Part shown: positions 31,486 to 41,066 of the stretch, piece after piece | Position numbering within the stretch: the first letter of the stretch is position 1 | Layout: every line of letters begins with the position of its first letter | Assembly (NCBI GenBank): GCA_037478855.1 | Contig: JBBFLY010000014.1 | Location: forward strand, 1-51,471 | DNA: 51,471 nucleotides | Direction of reading: 5' to 3' | Origin: Rhabdothermincola sp037478855 | GTDB lineage: Bacteria; Actinomycetota; Acidimicrobiia; Acidimicrobiales; Acidimicrobilacustridaceae | Notes under the pieces: model-generated | What the model was told of the DNA's origin: nothing | Seen by the model: only the letters and a program-made list of their open reading frames with translations | Databases searched by the model: none | Translations under genes and position numbers: made by a program

Positions 31486-32559
31486 TCACACGTACCGGTC
31501 GAGGATGCTGGACTCCGCCAACCGCGAGAGGCCCTCCTTGATCGCCTTGGCGCGGGTCTCACCCACCCCTTCCACGTCGTCAAGGTCGTCGATCGTGGCC
31601 CGCATGATCTTCGACAAGCTCCCGAAGCGGTCGACGATGTGCTCGACGACCGACTCGGGGAGGCGGGGGATCCGGGAGAGCAACCGGTATCCCTTCGGTT
31701 GGATCGGAGCGTCGAGATCGGTGACTCCCTCAGGGAGGTGGAGGACCTCCGCAACCCGCTTGAGGTCACCGAGCTCCTCCGTGTCGAGCTCGGCGAGACC
31801 CGCCAGCGCCTCCTCCAGATGCCAGCTCGCGTCCTCGTGGAAGTAGTCGAGCAGCACGAGGCGGCGGTCGTCCTCGACGCCACCGAGCACCTCCTCGAGC
31901 TGGAGCCGGACCAGCCTGCCGTCGGTGCCCAGCTCGACGATGGCGTCCTCGATCTCTTCGGCGATGCGCAGCACCATCTCGGTGCGCTGGAGCAGCACCA
32001 CGACATCGCGGAGCGTGACGACGTCCTCGATCTCGTTCGTGGAGAGCTGCGCTGTCACCTCGTCGAGGCGCTGCTTGTAGCGCTCGAGCGTCTGCAGCGC
32101 CTGGTTGGCGCGGTCGAGCAACCGTGTGACCGGCACGAGCTGGTGCTTCTCCGAGCCGACGTACACCGCGATGATCGCCATGTCCTCGGAGACCGAGATG
32201 ACCGGCACGTTGATCGAGCGGGCGACCCGCTCTGCCGTCCGGTGCCGGGTGCCCGTCTCAGAGGTCGGGACGTTCGGGTTCGGCACTAGGTGCACGTTCG
32301 CCCGAGCGATCCGGCTCGCGTCACGGGCCAGGATGATCGCCCCGTCCATCTTGGCCAGCTCGGAGAGCCGCTGAGGGCTGAACGCGGCGTCGAGGAGGAA
32401 CCCACCCGAGCAGATGTTCAGGACCTCCGGCCCGTCACCCACCACGATGAGCGCACCCATGCCGGCCTGGAGGATGCGGTCAAGTCCCTCGCGGAGAGGT
32501 TTGCCGGGTGCCACCGAGGCAAGGGCGTTGTGGAGCGCCTCACTTCGCCTGCGGGTCAC
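31486..32559 (-). CDS. disA: DisA, DNA-integrity scanning diadenylate cyclase
   Basis: A 357-residue enzyme that makes cyclic di-AMP from two ATP and scans DNA for branched structures. The DAC domain (residues 10-150) contains the two catalytic motifs DGA (72-74 in KMDGAIIL) and RHR (105-107 in GTRHRTAERVA). A helical linker follows, and the C terminus has a helix-hairpin-helix DNA-binding domain (LSKIMRATIDDLDDVEGVGE). The full-length octamer-forming type is intact. The GTG start at 32559 has TACACT 6 bases before it. It lies 100 bases downstream of radA, whose product inhibits DisA in mycobacteria and Bacillus. Confidence 0.96.
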   Translation of the reverse strand: MTRRRSEALHNALASVAPGKPLREGLDRILQAGMGALIVVGDGPEVLNICSGGFLLDAAFSPQRLSELAKMDGAIILARDASRIARANVHLVPNPNVPTSETGTRHRTAERVARSINVPVISVSEDMAIIAVYVGSEKHQLVPVTRLLDRANQALQTLERYKQRLDEVTAQLSTNEIEDVVTLRDVVVLLQRTEMVLRIAEEIEDAIVELGTDGRLVRLQLEEVLGGVEDDRRLVLLDYFHEDASWHLEEALAGLAELDTEELGDLKRVAEVLHLPEGVTDLDAPIQPKGYRLLSRIPRLPESVVEHIVDRFGSLSKIMRATIDDLDDVEGVGETRAKAIKEGLSRLAESSILDRYV

Positions 32560-32565
32560 AGGGGG

Positions 32566-32571
32566 AGTGTA
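32566..32571 (-). promoter_or_regulatory. Candidate -10 box TACACT, leaderless start of disA
   Basis: TACACT on the minus strand, 6 bases before the GTG of disA, in the 100-base gap after radA. The pyrimidine-rich spacer (CCCCCT) cannot serve as a ribosome site. This suggests disA has its own leaderless transcript in addition to any read-through from radA. Confidence 0.5.
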
Positions 32572-32659
32572 CTGCGCGACCTCTGTCGGAGACCGGTGCG
32601 GTCCTCGACGTGCACGTCGCCGGGCGAGCCCGCCTCTCTCACCGGACGGGCCGGCTTCC

Positions 32660-34015
32660 TCACGGGAAGGGAAGACCGGCGAGGGCGATGGCCTCACCGA
32701 CGGTGGTCGCACGCAACAGCTGGATGCCCGGTGGAGGATCGGGAGCGTGGCGCGGCACGACCGCGACCGTGAAACCCAGACGCGCGGCCTCGGCCAACCG
32801 ACGCTCGCATTGGTACACCTGACGCAGCTCACCACCGAGGCCGATCTCGCCGCACGCCACGACCCCGTCGGGCACCGGCTCGCCGGCAACCGAGCTCATC
32901 ACTGCCAGCGCGACGGCGAGATCGGCACCCGGCTCGAGCACACGGATACCGCCGATCGCGGAGACGTACACGTCGGCGTGACCGAGCGCCGCCCCGACCC
33001 GCTGCTCGAGCACGGCCAGCACCGTGGTGAGCCGACTCCGGTCGACCCCCTGCGAGGCACGGCGCGGGGCTGGCGCCTGCCCGCTCGGGCTGACGAGTGC
33101 CTGGATCTCCACGAGCAGCGGCCGGTAGCCGTCGAGCAGCGGGACCACCACCGAGCCTGGCACCCCAGCCCGGCGGTCGGCGAGGAAGAGCCGGCTCGGA
33201 TCGGGCACGGCCTCGAGCCCCCCGGCGGTCATCTCGAACACGCCGAGGTGGTCGGTCGAGCCGAAGCGGTGCTTGACGGCTCGTAGCAGGCGCAGGGCGT
33301 GGTGTCGCTCCCCTTCGAAGGAGAGCACCGTGTCGACGAGGTGCTCGACCACCCGTGGCCCGGCGAGGGCACCATCTTTGGTGACGTGACCGACGAGGAC
33401 CGTGGCGAGGTCACGGGTCTTCGCCTCACGGACCAGGGCGGCGGCACACTCCCGGACCTGAGCCACCGAGCCCGGAGCCGAGGCCAGCTCCGGGTGTTGC
33501 AGCGTGTGGAGGGAGTCGACGATGAGACAGTCAGGTTCCACCGCGTCGAGCTGTGCCACGACGGCGGGGAGGCTGCCATCAGCAGCGAGCCAGAGGGTCG
33601 GTGCGATGGCATCGAGGCGCCCGGCGCGGAGGCGGACCTGCTGAGCCGACTCCTCGGCGGAGACGTAGAGCACCCGTGCACCGCCTCGAGCCAGTGCCGC
33701 CGCGACCTGCAGCAGCAGTGTCGACTTGCCGACCCCCGGCTCCCCACCGAGCAGCGTGACCGACCCCGGCACGAGACCCCCGCCGAGCACCACATCGACC
33801 TCGTGGACACCCGTAGGTCGGGCGCGCCACGACTGCAGATCGACCGCCACGATCGGGACGGCCGCCGCCCGTGCCGGCTGGCCGCGACCCTCGCTGGGGC
33901 CGTCGAGCTCCTCGACCAGGGTGTTCCACTCCGCGCACGACGGGCACCGACCGACCCACCGGGGAGCCGCTCCGCCACACATCGAGCACCGGAAGACCGT
34001 CCGCAGCTTGGCCAT
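32660..34015 (-). CDS. radA: DNA repair protein RadA (Sms)
   Basis: A 451-residue RecA-like helicase acting in recombination repair. Domains: N-terminal zinc finger (Cys10, Cys13, Cys24, Cys27), RecA-type ATPase with Walker A GEPGVGKST (91-99) and Walker B CLIVDSLHTL, the RadA signature KxRFG at 248-252, and a C-terminal Lon-like domain (DVYVSAIGGIRVLEPGADLA). The signature reads KHRFG instead of the common KNRFG; Lys, Arg, Phe and Gly are kept. The ATG at 34015 has TAGGTT 6 bases upstream. The adjacent disA is a known functional partner. Confidence 0.96.
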   Translation of the reverse strand: MAKLRTVFRCSMCGGAAPRWVGRCPSCAEWNTLVEELDGPSEGRGQPARAAAVPIVAVDLQSWRARPTGVHEVDVVLGGGLVPGSVTLLGGEPGVGKSTLLLQVAAALARGGARVLYVSAEESAQQVRLRAGRLDAIAPTLWLAADGSLPAVVAQLDAVEPDCLIVDSLHTLQHPELASAPGSVAQVRECAAALVREAKTRDLATVLVGHVTKDGALAGPRVVEHLVDTVLSFEGERHHALRLLRAVKHRFGSTDHLGVFEMTAGGLEAVPDPSRLFLADRRAGVPGSVVVPLLDGYRPLLVEIQALVSPSGQAPAPRRASQGVDRSRLTTVLAVLEQRVGAALGHADVYVSAIGGIRVLEPGADLAVALAVMSSVAGEPVPDGVVACGEIGLGGELRQVYQCERRLAEAARLGFTVAVVPRHAPDPPPGIQLLRATTVGEAIALAGLPFP

Positions 34016-34021
34016 GGGCCG

Positions 34022-34027
34022 AACCTA
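34022..34027 (-). promoter_or_regulatory. Candidate -10 box TAGGTT, leaderless start of radA
   Basis: TAGGTT on the minus strand, 6 bases before the ATG of radA; the 6-base spacer CGGCCC is not a ribosome site. Confidence 0.5.
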
Positions 34028-34100
34028 CCGAGGGGGTGGGACATCGACCGGGAAGCGGCACACGTCTCCTCACCACTCTCATCCCCGGGTGTGCGGAACC

Positions 34101-34106
34101 TATGCT
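34101..34106 (+). promoter_or_regulatory. Candidate -10 box TATGCT, leaderless start of the SRPBCC gene
   Basis: TATGCT on the plus strand, 6 bases before the ATG at 34113; divergent from the radA box 74 bases away. Confidence 0.5.
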
Positions 34107-34112
34107 TCCCCG

Positions 34113-34508
34113 ATGCACTCGATCGTCCACGAGCTCGCAGTCGCCGCGCCGCCGGAGCGAGTCTTCCGAGCGTTCAGTGACCCCACCGAGCTGGGCCGCT
34201 GGCTGGGGGGCTCGGTCACCGGCGAGCTGCGGGAGGGTGGAGAGGTGCGCGCGGAGGGCGCGCGGCCCCTCCGCCTTCGGGTCGACGCGCTCGATCCGCC
34301 TGAGCTCGTCCACTTCGAGGTGCTCGAAGGGCCCGAGGAGTGGACGGGCACGCAGATCGCCGTCAGGGTCGAACCCTCCCCCGGGGCTTCGGGCAGCGTC
34401 GTGCGGTTCTGGCACGGCGGATGGGAGTACGAAGACGGCAGCCTTCCCCGGGCCAACTTCGAGTGGGCACTCGAGCTGGAGCAGCTCCGCCGGTCCCTCG
34501 AGGGCTGA
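34113..34508 (+). CDS. SRPBCC / AHSA1-domain protein
   Basis: A 131-residue protein with the START-like AHSA1 fold: MHSIVHELAVAAPPERVFRA, FSDPTELGRWLGGSVTGELR, and RFWHGGWEYEDG near the end. Such proteins form a deep hydrophobic ligand cavity; members bind small lipophilic molecules, act as toxins or stress factors, or are of unknown role. No further prediction is possible here. It is a single gene, divergent from radA and convergent with the lipoprotein gene 37 bases downstream. Confidence 0.85.
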   Translation: MHSIVHELAVAAPPERVFRAFSDPTELGRWLGGSVTGELREGGEVRAEGARPLRLRVDALDPPELVHFEVLEGPEEWTGTQIAVRVEPSPGASGSVVRFWHGGWEYEDGSLPRANFEWALELEQLRRSLEG

Positions 34509-34545
34509 GCGGGCGGTCGTCGAGCGCGTCCCACCTGGCTGCGGG

Positions 34546-35277
34546 TCAGGAGCGGACCCGCCGGAACGCCCGTCGCAGCGCCACCAGCACCACGACGGCG
34601 ACCGCCGCGATCGGGAGCCAGACCAGCATCGTCGCCGTCAGGCTGCTGACCGTCGACGACGCGTCGACCCTCGTCGGGCGCTCATCGTCGAAGCTCGCCG
34701 TGTACGACCTCGGCCTCGCGCCCGGCAGCGCGACGGTGACTCGGAAGTCGACCATCTCGCCCACCCGGGCCCCCTCCTCCTGCTCGATCGCGGTCAGCGT
34801 GCCCCCGAAGGGGTCGCCGCCCAGGGCAGCGGTGAGCTCCGGGTCGCTGAACACCTGCGGTCCCGCCGTGAGATCGACCGTGCCCCTCACCCGGTAGGTC
34901 GTGCCGAGCAGGCCGTCCTCCCTGCTGACCGCGAAGTCCCGGAACGCCCCGTCCGGTCCCGTCAGCTCCGCGAGGACCGCGGTCGCCTCGGCAGGGTCAC
35001 GAAAGGACCTGCGAGCCCGGATCCAGGTGAGACCATCCCCCTCCCGCTGCGGCTCGGACACCACCCACCCCGCACTGACCAGGTCGTCCACCCGGACCTG
35101 TCGCCGGAGATCACCGACCCGGCCGAGCGCGGCATCGTCGAGACCAACCCCCACGGTCACCACACCGCCACCGTCGTCATCGACCGCAACGTCCACGGCC
35201 ACCTGCATGCGGCAACCCGTGAGGATCACCAAAAGGGCAGCCGCGACGGCGACCACCACGCCCCGGCGGGAAGACAT
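34546..35277 (-). CDS. LppM-like lipoprotein with C-terminal membrane helix
   Basis: A 243-residue exported protein. The N-terminal signal peptide ends in ILTGC (Cys22 lipidated); the extracytoplasmic domain (RMQVAVDVAVDDDGGGVVTVGV, ARRSFRDPAEATAVLAEL) matches the pattern of the mycobacterial lipoprotein LppM and related DUF3153 proteins; a C-terminal helix (TMLVWLPIAAVAVVVLVAL) with a basic tail RRAFRRVRS crosses the membrane. It is thus held at both ends. LppM affects phagosome maturation in M. tuberculosis, but the general function of the family is unknown. The ATG at 35277 has TAGCGT 8 bases upstream. Confidence 0.8.
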   Translation of the reverse strand: MSSRRGVVVAVAAALLVILTGCRMQVAVDVAVDDDGGGVVTVGVGLDDAALGRVGDLRRQVRVDDLVSAGWVVSEPQREGDGLTWIRARRSFRDPAEATAVLAELTGPDGAFRDFAVSREDGLLGTTYRVRGTVDLTAGPQVFSDPELTAALGGDPFGGTLTAIEQEEGARVGEMVDFRVTVALPGARPRSYTASFDDERPTRVDASSTVSSLTATMLVWLPIAAVAVVVLVALRRAFRRVRS

Positions 35278-35285
35278 GGGGCGAG

Positions 35286-35291
35286 ACGCTA
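35286..35291 (-). promoter_or_regulatory. Candidate -10 box TAGCGT before the LppM-like gene
   Basis: TAGCGT on the minus strand with 8 bases to the ATG at 35277, one base longer than in the other cases. Confidence 0.4.
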
Positions 35292-35309
35292 GCCGGGGAC
35301 CAGGCGCCC

Positions 35310-35351
35310 AAAACGACCTCACCCCCGCCCGGCGTACCGGACGGGGGTGAG
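35310..35351 (-). terminator. Intrinsic terminator of clpC
   Basis: A 15-bp stem with one mismatch (arms 35318-35332 and 35337-35351, CTCACCCCCG against CGGGGGTGAG) with loop of 4 bases. On the minus strand it is followed shortly by TTTT at 35313-35310. It lies 111 bases after the clpC stop and insulates the lipoprotein gene. Confidence 0.85.
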
Positions 35352-35462
35352 ATCGGACAGGATGAGGTCACAGTAACCACTGTTCACCCCGGGGTCACTC
35401 GGCCGATCGACTCATTTCCGCGAGCCGGGGCCTGGGTCGCGCGACCCTCCGGGGCCCAGCGG

Positions 35463-37976
<2,514 letters not shown>

Positions 37977-38011
37977 AGGGAGTGCCTCCCCAGAGAGGGA
38001 ACCTTGGATCA

Positions 38012-38017
38012 AGTGTA
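38012..38017 (-). promoter_or_regulatory. Candidate -10 box of clpC
   Basis: TACACT on the minus strand about 36 bases before the TTG of clpC, allowing a short leader with the GGAGG site. No convincing -35 box and no clear ClgR-type operator was identified. Confidence 0.4.
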
Positions 38018-38133
38018 ACCACGCATCTCCCGATCGCACGGGGCGGCAGGCACCCAGGATCGGCACCCGGAGCCACCCCGGCGGCACGGCGCTCCGGAAG
38101 CGATCGGGTTTCGGGATCGGGCCCTCCCGGGCC

Positions 38134-38139
38134 TATCGT
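38134..38139 (+). promoter_or_regulatory. Candidate -10 box TATCGT, leaderless start of the polyprenyl synthase
   Basis: TATCGT on the plus strand, 6 bases before the GTG at 38146. Confidence 0.5.
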
Positions 38140-38145
38140 CGGGTC

Positions 38146-39144
38146 GTGGCGACGCCGAGTCCACTCCTCCAGCTGCCAGTCCTGCAGGCCGATCTCAGCC
38201 GGGTCGAGCAGGAGCTGGTCGCCTCGGTCCGGTCGGAGGATCCGTTCCTCACCGAGGTCGCCAGCCACCTCATCCGGGCCGGCGGGAAGCGGGTGCGGCC
38301 CGCGTTCGCGGTGAGCTCGGCGGGCACCCGTCAGCCCCAGCTCCGTCCCGCTTCGCGGGAGGTCATCCTCGGCGCGGTCTCCGTCGAGCTCGTACACCTC
38401 GGGTCGCTCTACCACGATGACGTGATGGACGACGCGACGACCCGGCGCACTGTTGAGAGCGTCAATGCCCGATGGGGCAACCTGAAGGCGATCCTGGCAG
38501 GGGACTACCTGCTGGCCAAGGCGTCGGAGATCGCCGCGTCGCTGGGCACGGAGGTCGCCGGCCTGCTGGCAGCGACCATCGGCAGGCTCTGCGAAGGTCA
38601 GGTGCTCGAGCTGCAGCACGTCTTCGACGTCACCCGCAGCGAGTCCGCCTACCTCACCTCCATCGAGGGCAAGACCGCGTCGCTGCTGGCGACGGCCTGC
38701 CGGATCGGCGCCCTGGTCGGCGGACTGCCACGCGACGACGTCGAGCGCCTGACGAGCTTCGGTCGGGACTTCGGCATGGCGTTCCAGATCGTCGATGACG
38801 TGCTCGACGTGATCGCCACCGACGAGGAGATCGGCAAGCCCTCGGGCCACGACCTGCTCGAGGGCGTCTACACCCTTCCCGTGATCCGAACGCTCGAGGG
38901 TGGAGGTGCCGCCGCAGACCGGCTGAGGGAGCTGCTTGGCGGCCCGCTCTCGCCGGCGGAGCTCAGCGAGGCACGCGAGCTCATCCGCTCGAACGGCGCA
39001 GTCGACGGCGCGCTCGACACCGCCAGGCGGTACGTCGACACGGCCCTCGGAGCGCTCGCGCCGCTCGGCGAGGCGGAAGCCGTCGAGGCACTCGCGGCTG
39101 CCGCCCGCCACCTGCTCACCTCCGTAGCCACCATCGCCGGCTAG
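38146..39144 (+). CDS. Polyprenyl diphosphate synthase (trans-isoprenyl, IspB/HepT type)
   Basis: A 332-residue trans-prenyltransferase. It contains the first aspartate-rich motif in LYHDDVMDD and the second in FQIVDDVLDV, along with IRAGGKRVRP and KTASLLATACRIGA. It condenses isopentenyl diphosphate with an allylic primer to a long chain, probably the side chain of menaquinone. The chain length is not certain: residues before the first motif (VELVHLGSLYHDD) lack the bulky aromatic residues of short-chain enzymes, which fits a long product. No menaquinone gene is adjacent. The GTG start at 38146 has TATCGT at 6 bases. Substrate supply connects with ispD and ispF in this window. Confidence 0.92.
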   Translation: MATPSPLLQLPVLQADLSRVEQELVASVRSEDPFLTEVASHLIRAGGKRVRPAFAVSSAGTRQPQLRPASREVILGAVSVELVHLGSLYHDDVMDDATTRRTVESVNARWGNLKAILAGDYLLAKASEIAASLGTEVAGLLAATIGRLCEGQVLELQHVFDVTRSESAYLTSIEGKTASLLATACRIGALVGGLPRDDVERLTSFGRDFGMAFQIVDDVLDVIATDEEIGKPSGHDLLEGVYTLPVIRTLEGGGAAADRLRELLGGPLSPAELSEARELIRSNGAVDGALDTARRYVDTALGALAPLGEAEAVEALAAAARHLLTSVATIAG

Positions 39145-39226
39145 CGCAGCGGTCCACCCCCTCGGCGCTCCCGCGCAGCCGGCGCCGCTCGCGCGCTGCT
39201 AACGCGCCCGAGCGCGGTCCGCGAAC

Positions 39227-39232
39227 TAGAGT
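39227..39232 (+). promoter_or_regulatory. Candidate -10 box TAGAGT before the first binding-protein gene
   Basis: TAGAGT lies 42 bases before the ATG at 39275, leaving a leader that contains the strong GGGGGGAAGGGG ribosome site. This gene thus looks conventionally leadered. No clear -35 box. Confidence 0.35.
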
Positions 39233-39274
39233 CGACGCAATCTGACGTGCTCCCAGATTCGGGGGGAAGGGGCC

Positions 39275-40909
39275 ATGATCACTGGCAGTGGACAGCTCTC
39301 CGCCGTGAAGCCGCTCGCCCGCCTGCTCGCGGTGCTGGCGAGCATCCTGGTGCTGACTGCGGCATGTGGCAGCTCGGGTGACGAGGGATCCGGGACGGGC
39401 GGCACGGTCAACCAGGCTGCCCCGACGGACGAGGGGACACCCACACCCGGGGGCACGCTGCGGGTCGCGGTCGGCGCCGAGCCTGACGGCCTGCTGCCGA
39501 TCACGGCCCGCTGGTCGCTGGAGGGCAACCTGATCGCCTCGTCGATCTACGACACGCTGATGACCTTCGACGAGGATCGCAACCTGGTGCCACGCCTCGC
39601 CGAGTCGATGACCCCCAACGCCGACGGAACGGTGTGGACCATCAAGCTTCGACCTGACGTGGTGTTCCACGACGGCACCCCGTTCGATGCGACGGCGGTG
39701 AAGAAGAACATCGACGCGCGCCGGGCCGTGCCGATCACCGGCACCGCGCTCAAGCCGATCAAGGAGGTGCTGGCCCTCGACCCCCTCACCGTCGAGGTGC
39801 GGATGAGGACGCCGTGGTTCGGCTACGACTTCACCGTCGCCGCTCAGGGCGGGTACATGGCGGCACCGGCCGCCATCGAGGCCAACGACAGCACCCTGGC
39901 GATCGGCACCGGCCCGTTCAAGCTGGCGGGCACCTGGAGGCCCGGCGACCCGATCCGGCTCGTCCGGAACGAGAGGTACTGGGGCGACAAGGCGCATCTC
40001 GACGGCATCGAGTTCCGGGTGATCGTGGACCAGAGCAGCCGTGCCGCTGCCCTGCAGTCCGGTGACGTCGACCTGATCCTCACGCAGGACCCCGAGTCGG
40101 TGAAGCGGTTCCGCTCGACGCAGGGCATCGTGCAGGTGGAGGACTTCGCCGCCGAGGAAACCTTCGCGATGCTCAACTTGACGAAGCCCCCCTTCGACAA
40201 CATCCACGCTCGCAAGGCGCTCGCCCACGCCACGAACCGCCAGGCCATCAACGACGCCGTCGGTGGTGGGATCCAGAAGGACGCGGATCAGCCCTACACG
40301 GAGAACGAGCGCTACTTCCTCGAGGATTCGGGCTATCCCGCCTACGACCCCGACAAGGCCCGAGAGGAGATCGCGGCGTACACGGCCGAGACCGGAAAGC
40401 CCCTCAGCTTCACCATCACCAGCCCGAGCTCCAACCAGCAGAAGTCCGAGGCTGAGCTGCTGCAGGCACAGTGGTCCGCGGTCGGGGCCCAGGTCTCCAT
40501 CGAGGTCCTCGAGCAGGGCTCGTTCCTCGCGCAGGTGTTCCTCGGTCAGTTCCAGGCGGCGATGTTCCGCAACTTCGCGTACGTCAACCCCGATTCCAAC
40601 TACATCTTCTGGCATTCGAGCTACGCGGACCCGGGTGGCGGCATCAACTTCGGGGGGTTGCGCAGCGACGCCGTGGATCGGGCGCTCGACACCGCGCGGG
40701 CGACAGCGGACCCGGATCTGCGCGCCACCGAGATCAAGAAGGCCGTTCGAGCGATCAACGAAGAGGTGGCCTTCATCTGGCTATACCACAACGACTGGGG
40801 GCTGGCAGCCAACACCAGGGTCGGTGGCCTCACGGCACCTCAGCGACTCGGCTTCGCCCGCCAGGACGGCAAGCCGTGGTGGCCGAACATCTGGCTGCGG
40901 CCGGCATGA
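39275..40909 (+). CDS. ABC transporter substrate-binding lipoprotein, family 5 (peptide/opine/nickel type)
   Basis: A 544-residue lipoprotein of the SBP_bac_5 family. The signal peptide ends in LVLTAAC with Cys31 lipidated, then a Gly/Ser/Thr-rich linker. The mature protein shows the typical LRVAVGAEPDGLLPI start, LRPDVVFHDGTPFDATAV, IGTGPFKLAGTWRPGDPIRL, NERYWG and the KPPFDNIHARKALAHATNR block. It binds di/oligopeptides or other small solutes outside the membrane. No permease or ATPase genes are present on either side. The next binding-protein gene is a paralogue; both share FQAAMFRN and the following aromatic, Asp/Pro-rich segment. The stop overlaps the ATG of a 34-codon ORF. Confidence 0.93.
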   Translation: MITGSGQLSAVKPLARLLAVLASILVLTAACGSSGDEGSGTGGTVNQAAPTDEGTPTPGGTLRVAVGAEPDGLLPITARWSLEGNLIASSIYDTLMTFDEDRNLVPRLAESMTPNADGTVWTIKLRPDVVFHDGTPFDATAVKKNIDARRAVPITGTALKPIKEVLALDPLTVEVRMRTPWFGYDFTVAAQGGYMAAPAAIEANDSTLAIGTGPFKLAGTWRPGDPIRLVRNERYWGDKAHLDGIEFRVIVDQSSRAAALQSGDVDLILTQDPESVKRFRSTQGIVQVEDFAAEETFAMLNLTKPPFDNIHARKALAHATNRQAINDAVGGGIQKDADQPYTENERYFLEDSGYPAYDPDKAREEIAAYTAETGKPLSFTITSPSSNQQKSEAELLQAQWSAVGAQVSIEVLEQGSFLAQVFLGQFQAAMFRNFAYVNPDSNYIFWHSSYADPGGGINFGGLRSDAVDRALDTARATADPDLRATEIKKAVRAINEEVAFIWLYHNDWGLAANTRVGGLTAPQRLGFARQDGKPWWPNIWLRPA

Positions 40910-41010
40910 CCCGCGTGCTCGAGCGGGATCGCCGGTTCCGGCTTCGCTTCAACTCCGAGGCGGAGCGGCCGACGTACATGGTTAGGGAGGAGCGGCCGCG
41001 CGCCGCTTGA
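40906..41010 (+). CDS. Possible 34-residue peptide coupled to the binding-protein gene
   Basis: An open frame of 34 codons starting MTRVLERDRRFRLRFNSEAE whose ATG overlaps the stop of the upstream gene in ATGA, a typical coupling arrangement. The product is highly charged (many Arg and Glu) with no membrane segment. I know of no matching family. It may be a real small protein or only chance; the ATGA start is the only positive evidence. Confidence 0.25.
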   Translation: MTRVLERDRRFRLRFNSEAERPTYMVREERPRAA

Positions 41011-41066
41011 GCACACAGTGCCGGGGCACCGCGAAGGCGCGGTGGGACCCGGGATGGGAGGGACAC

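Noticed and set aside
33229..34044. Alternative frame within radA
   Set aside because: A Ser/Arg-rich shadow of radA in another frame with no domain.
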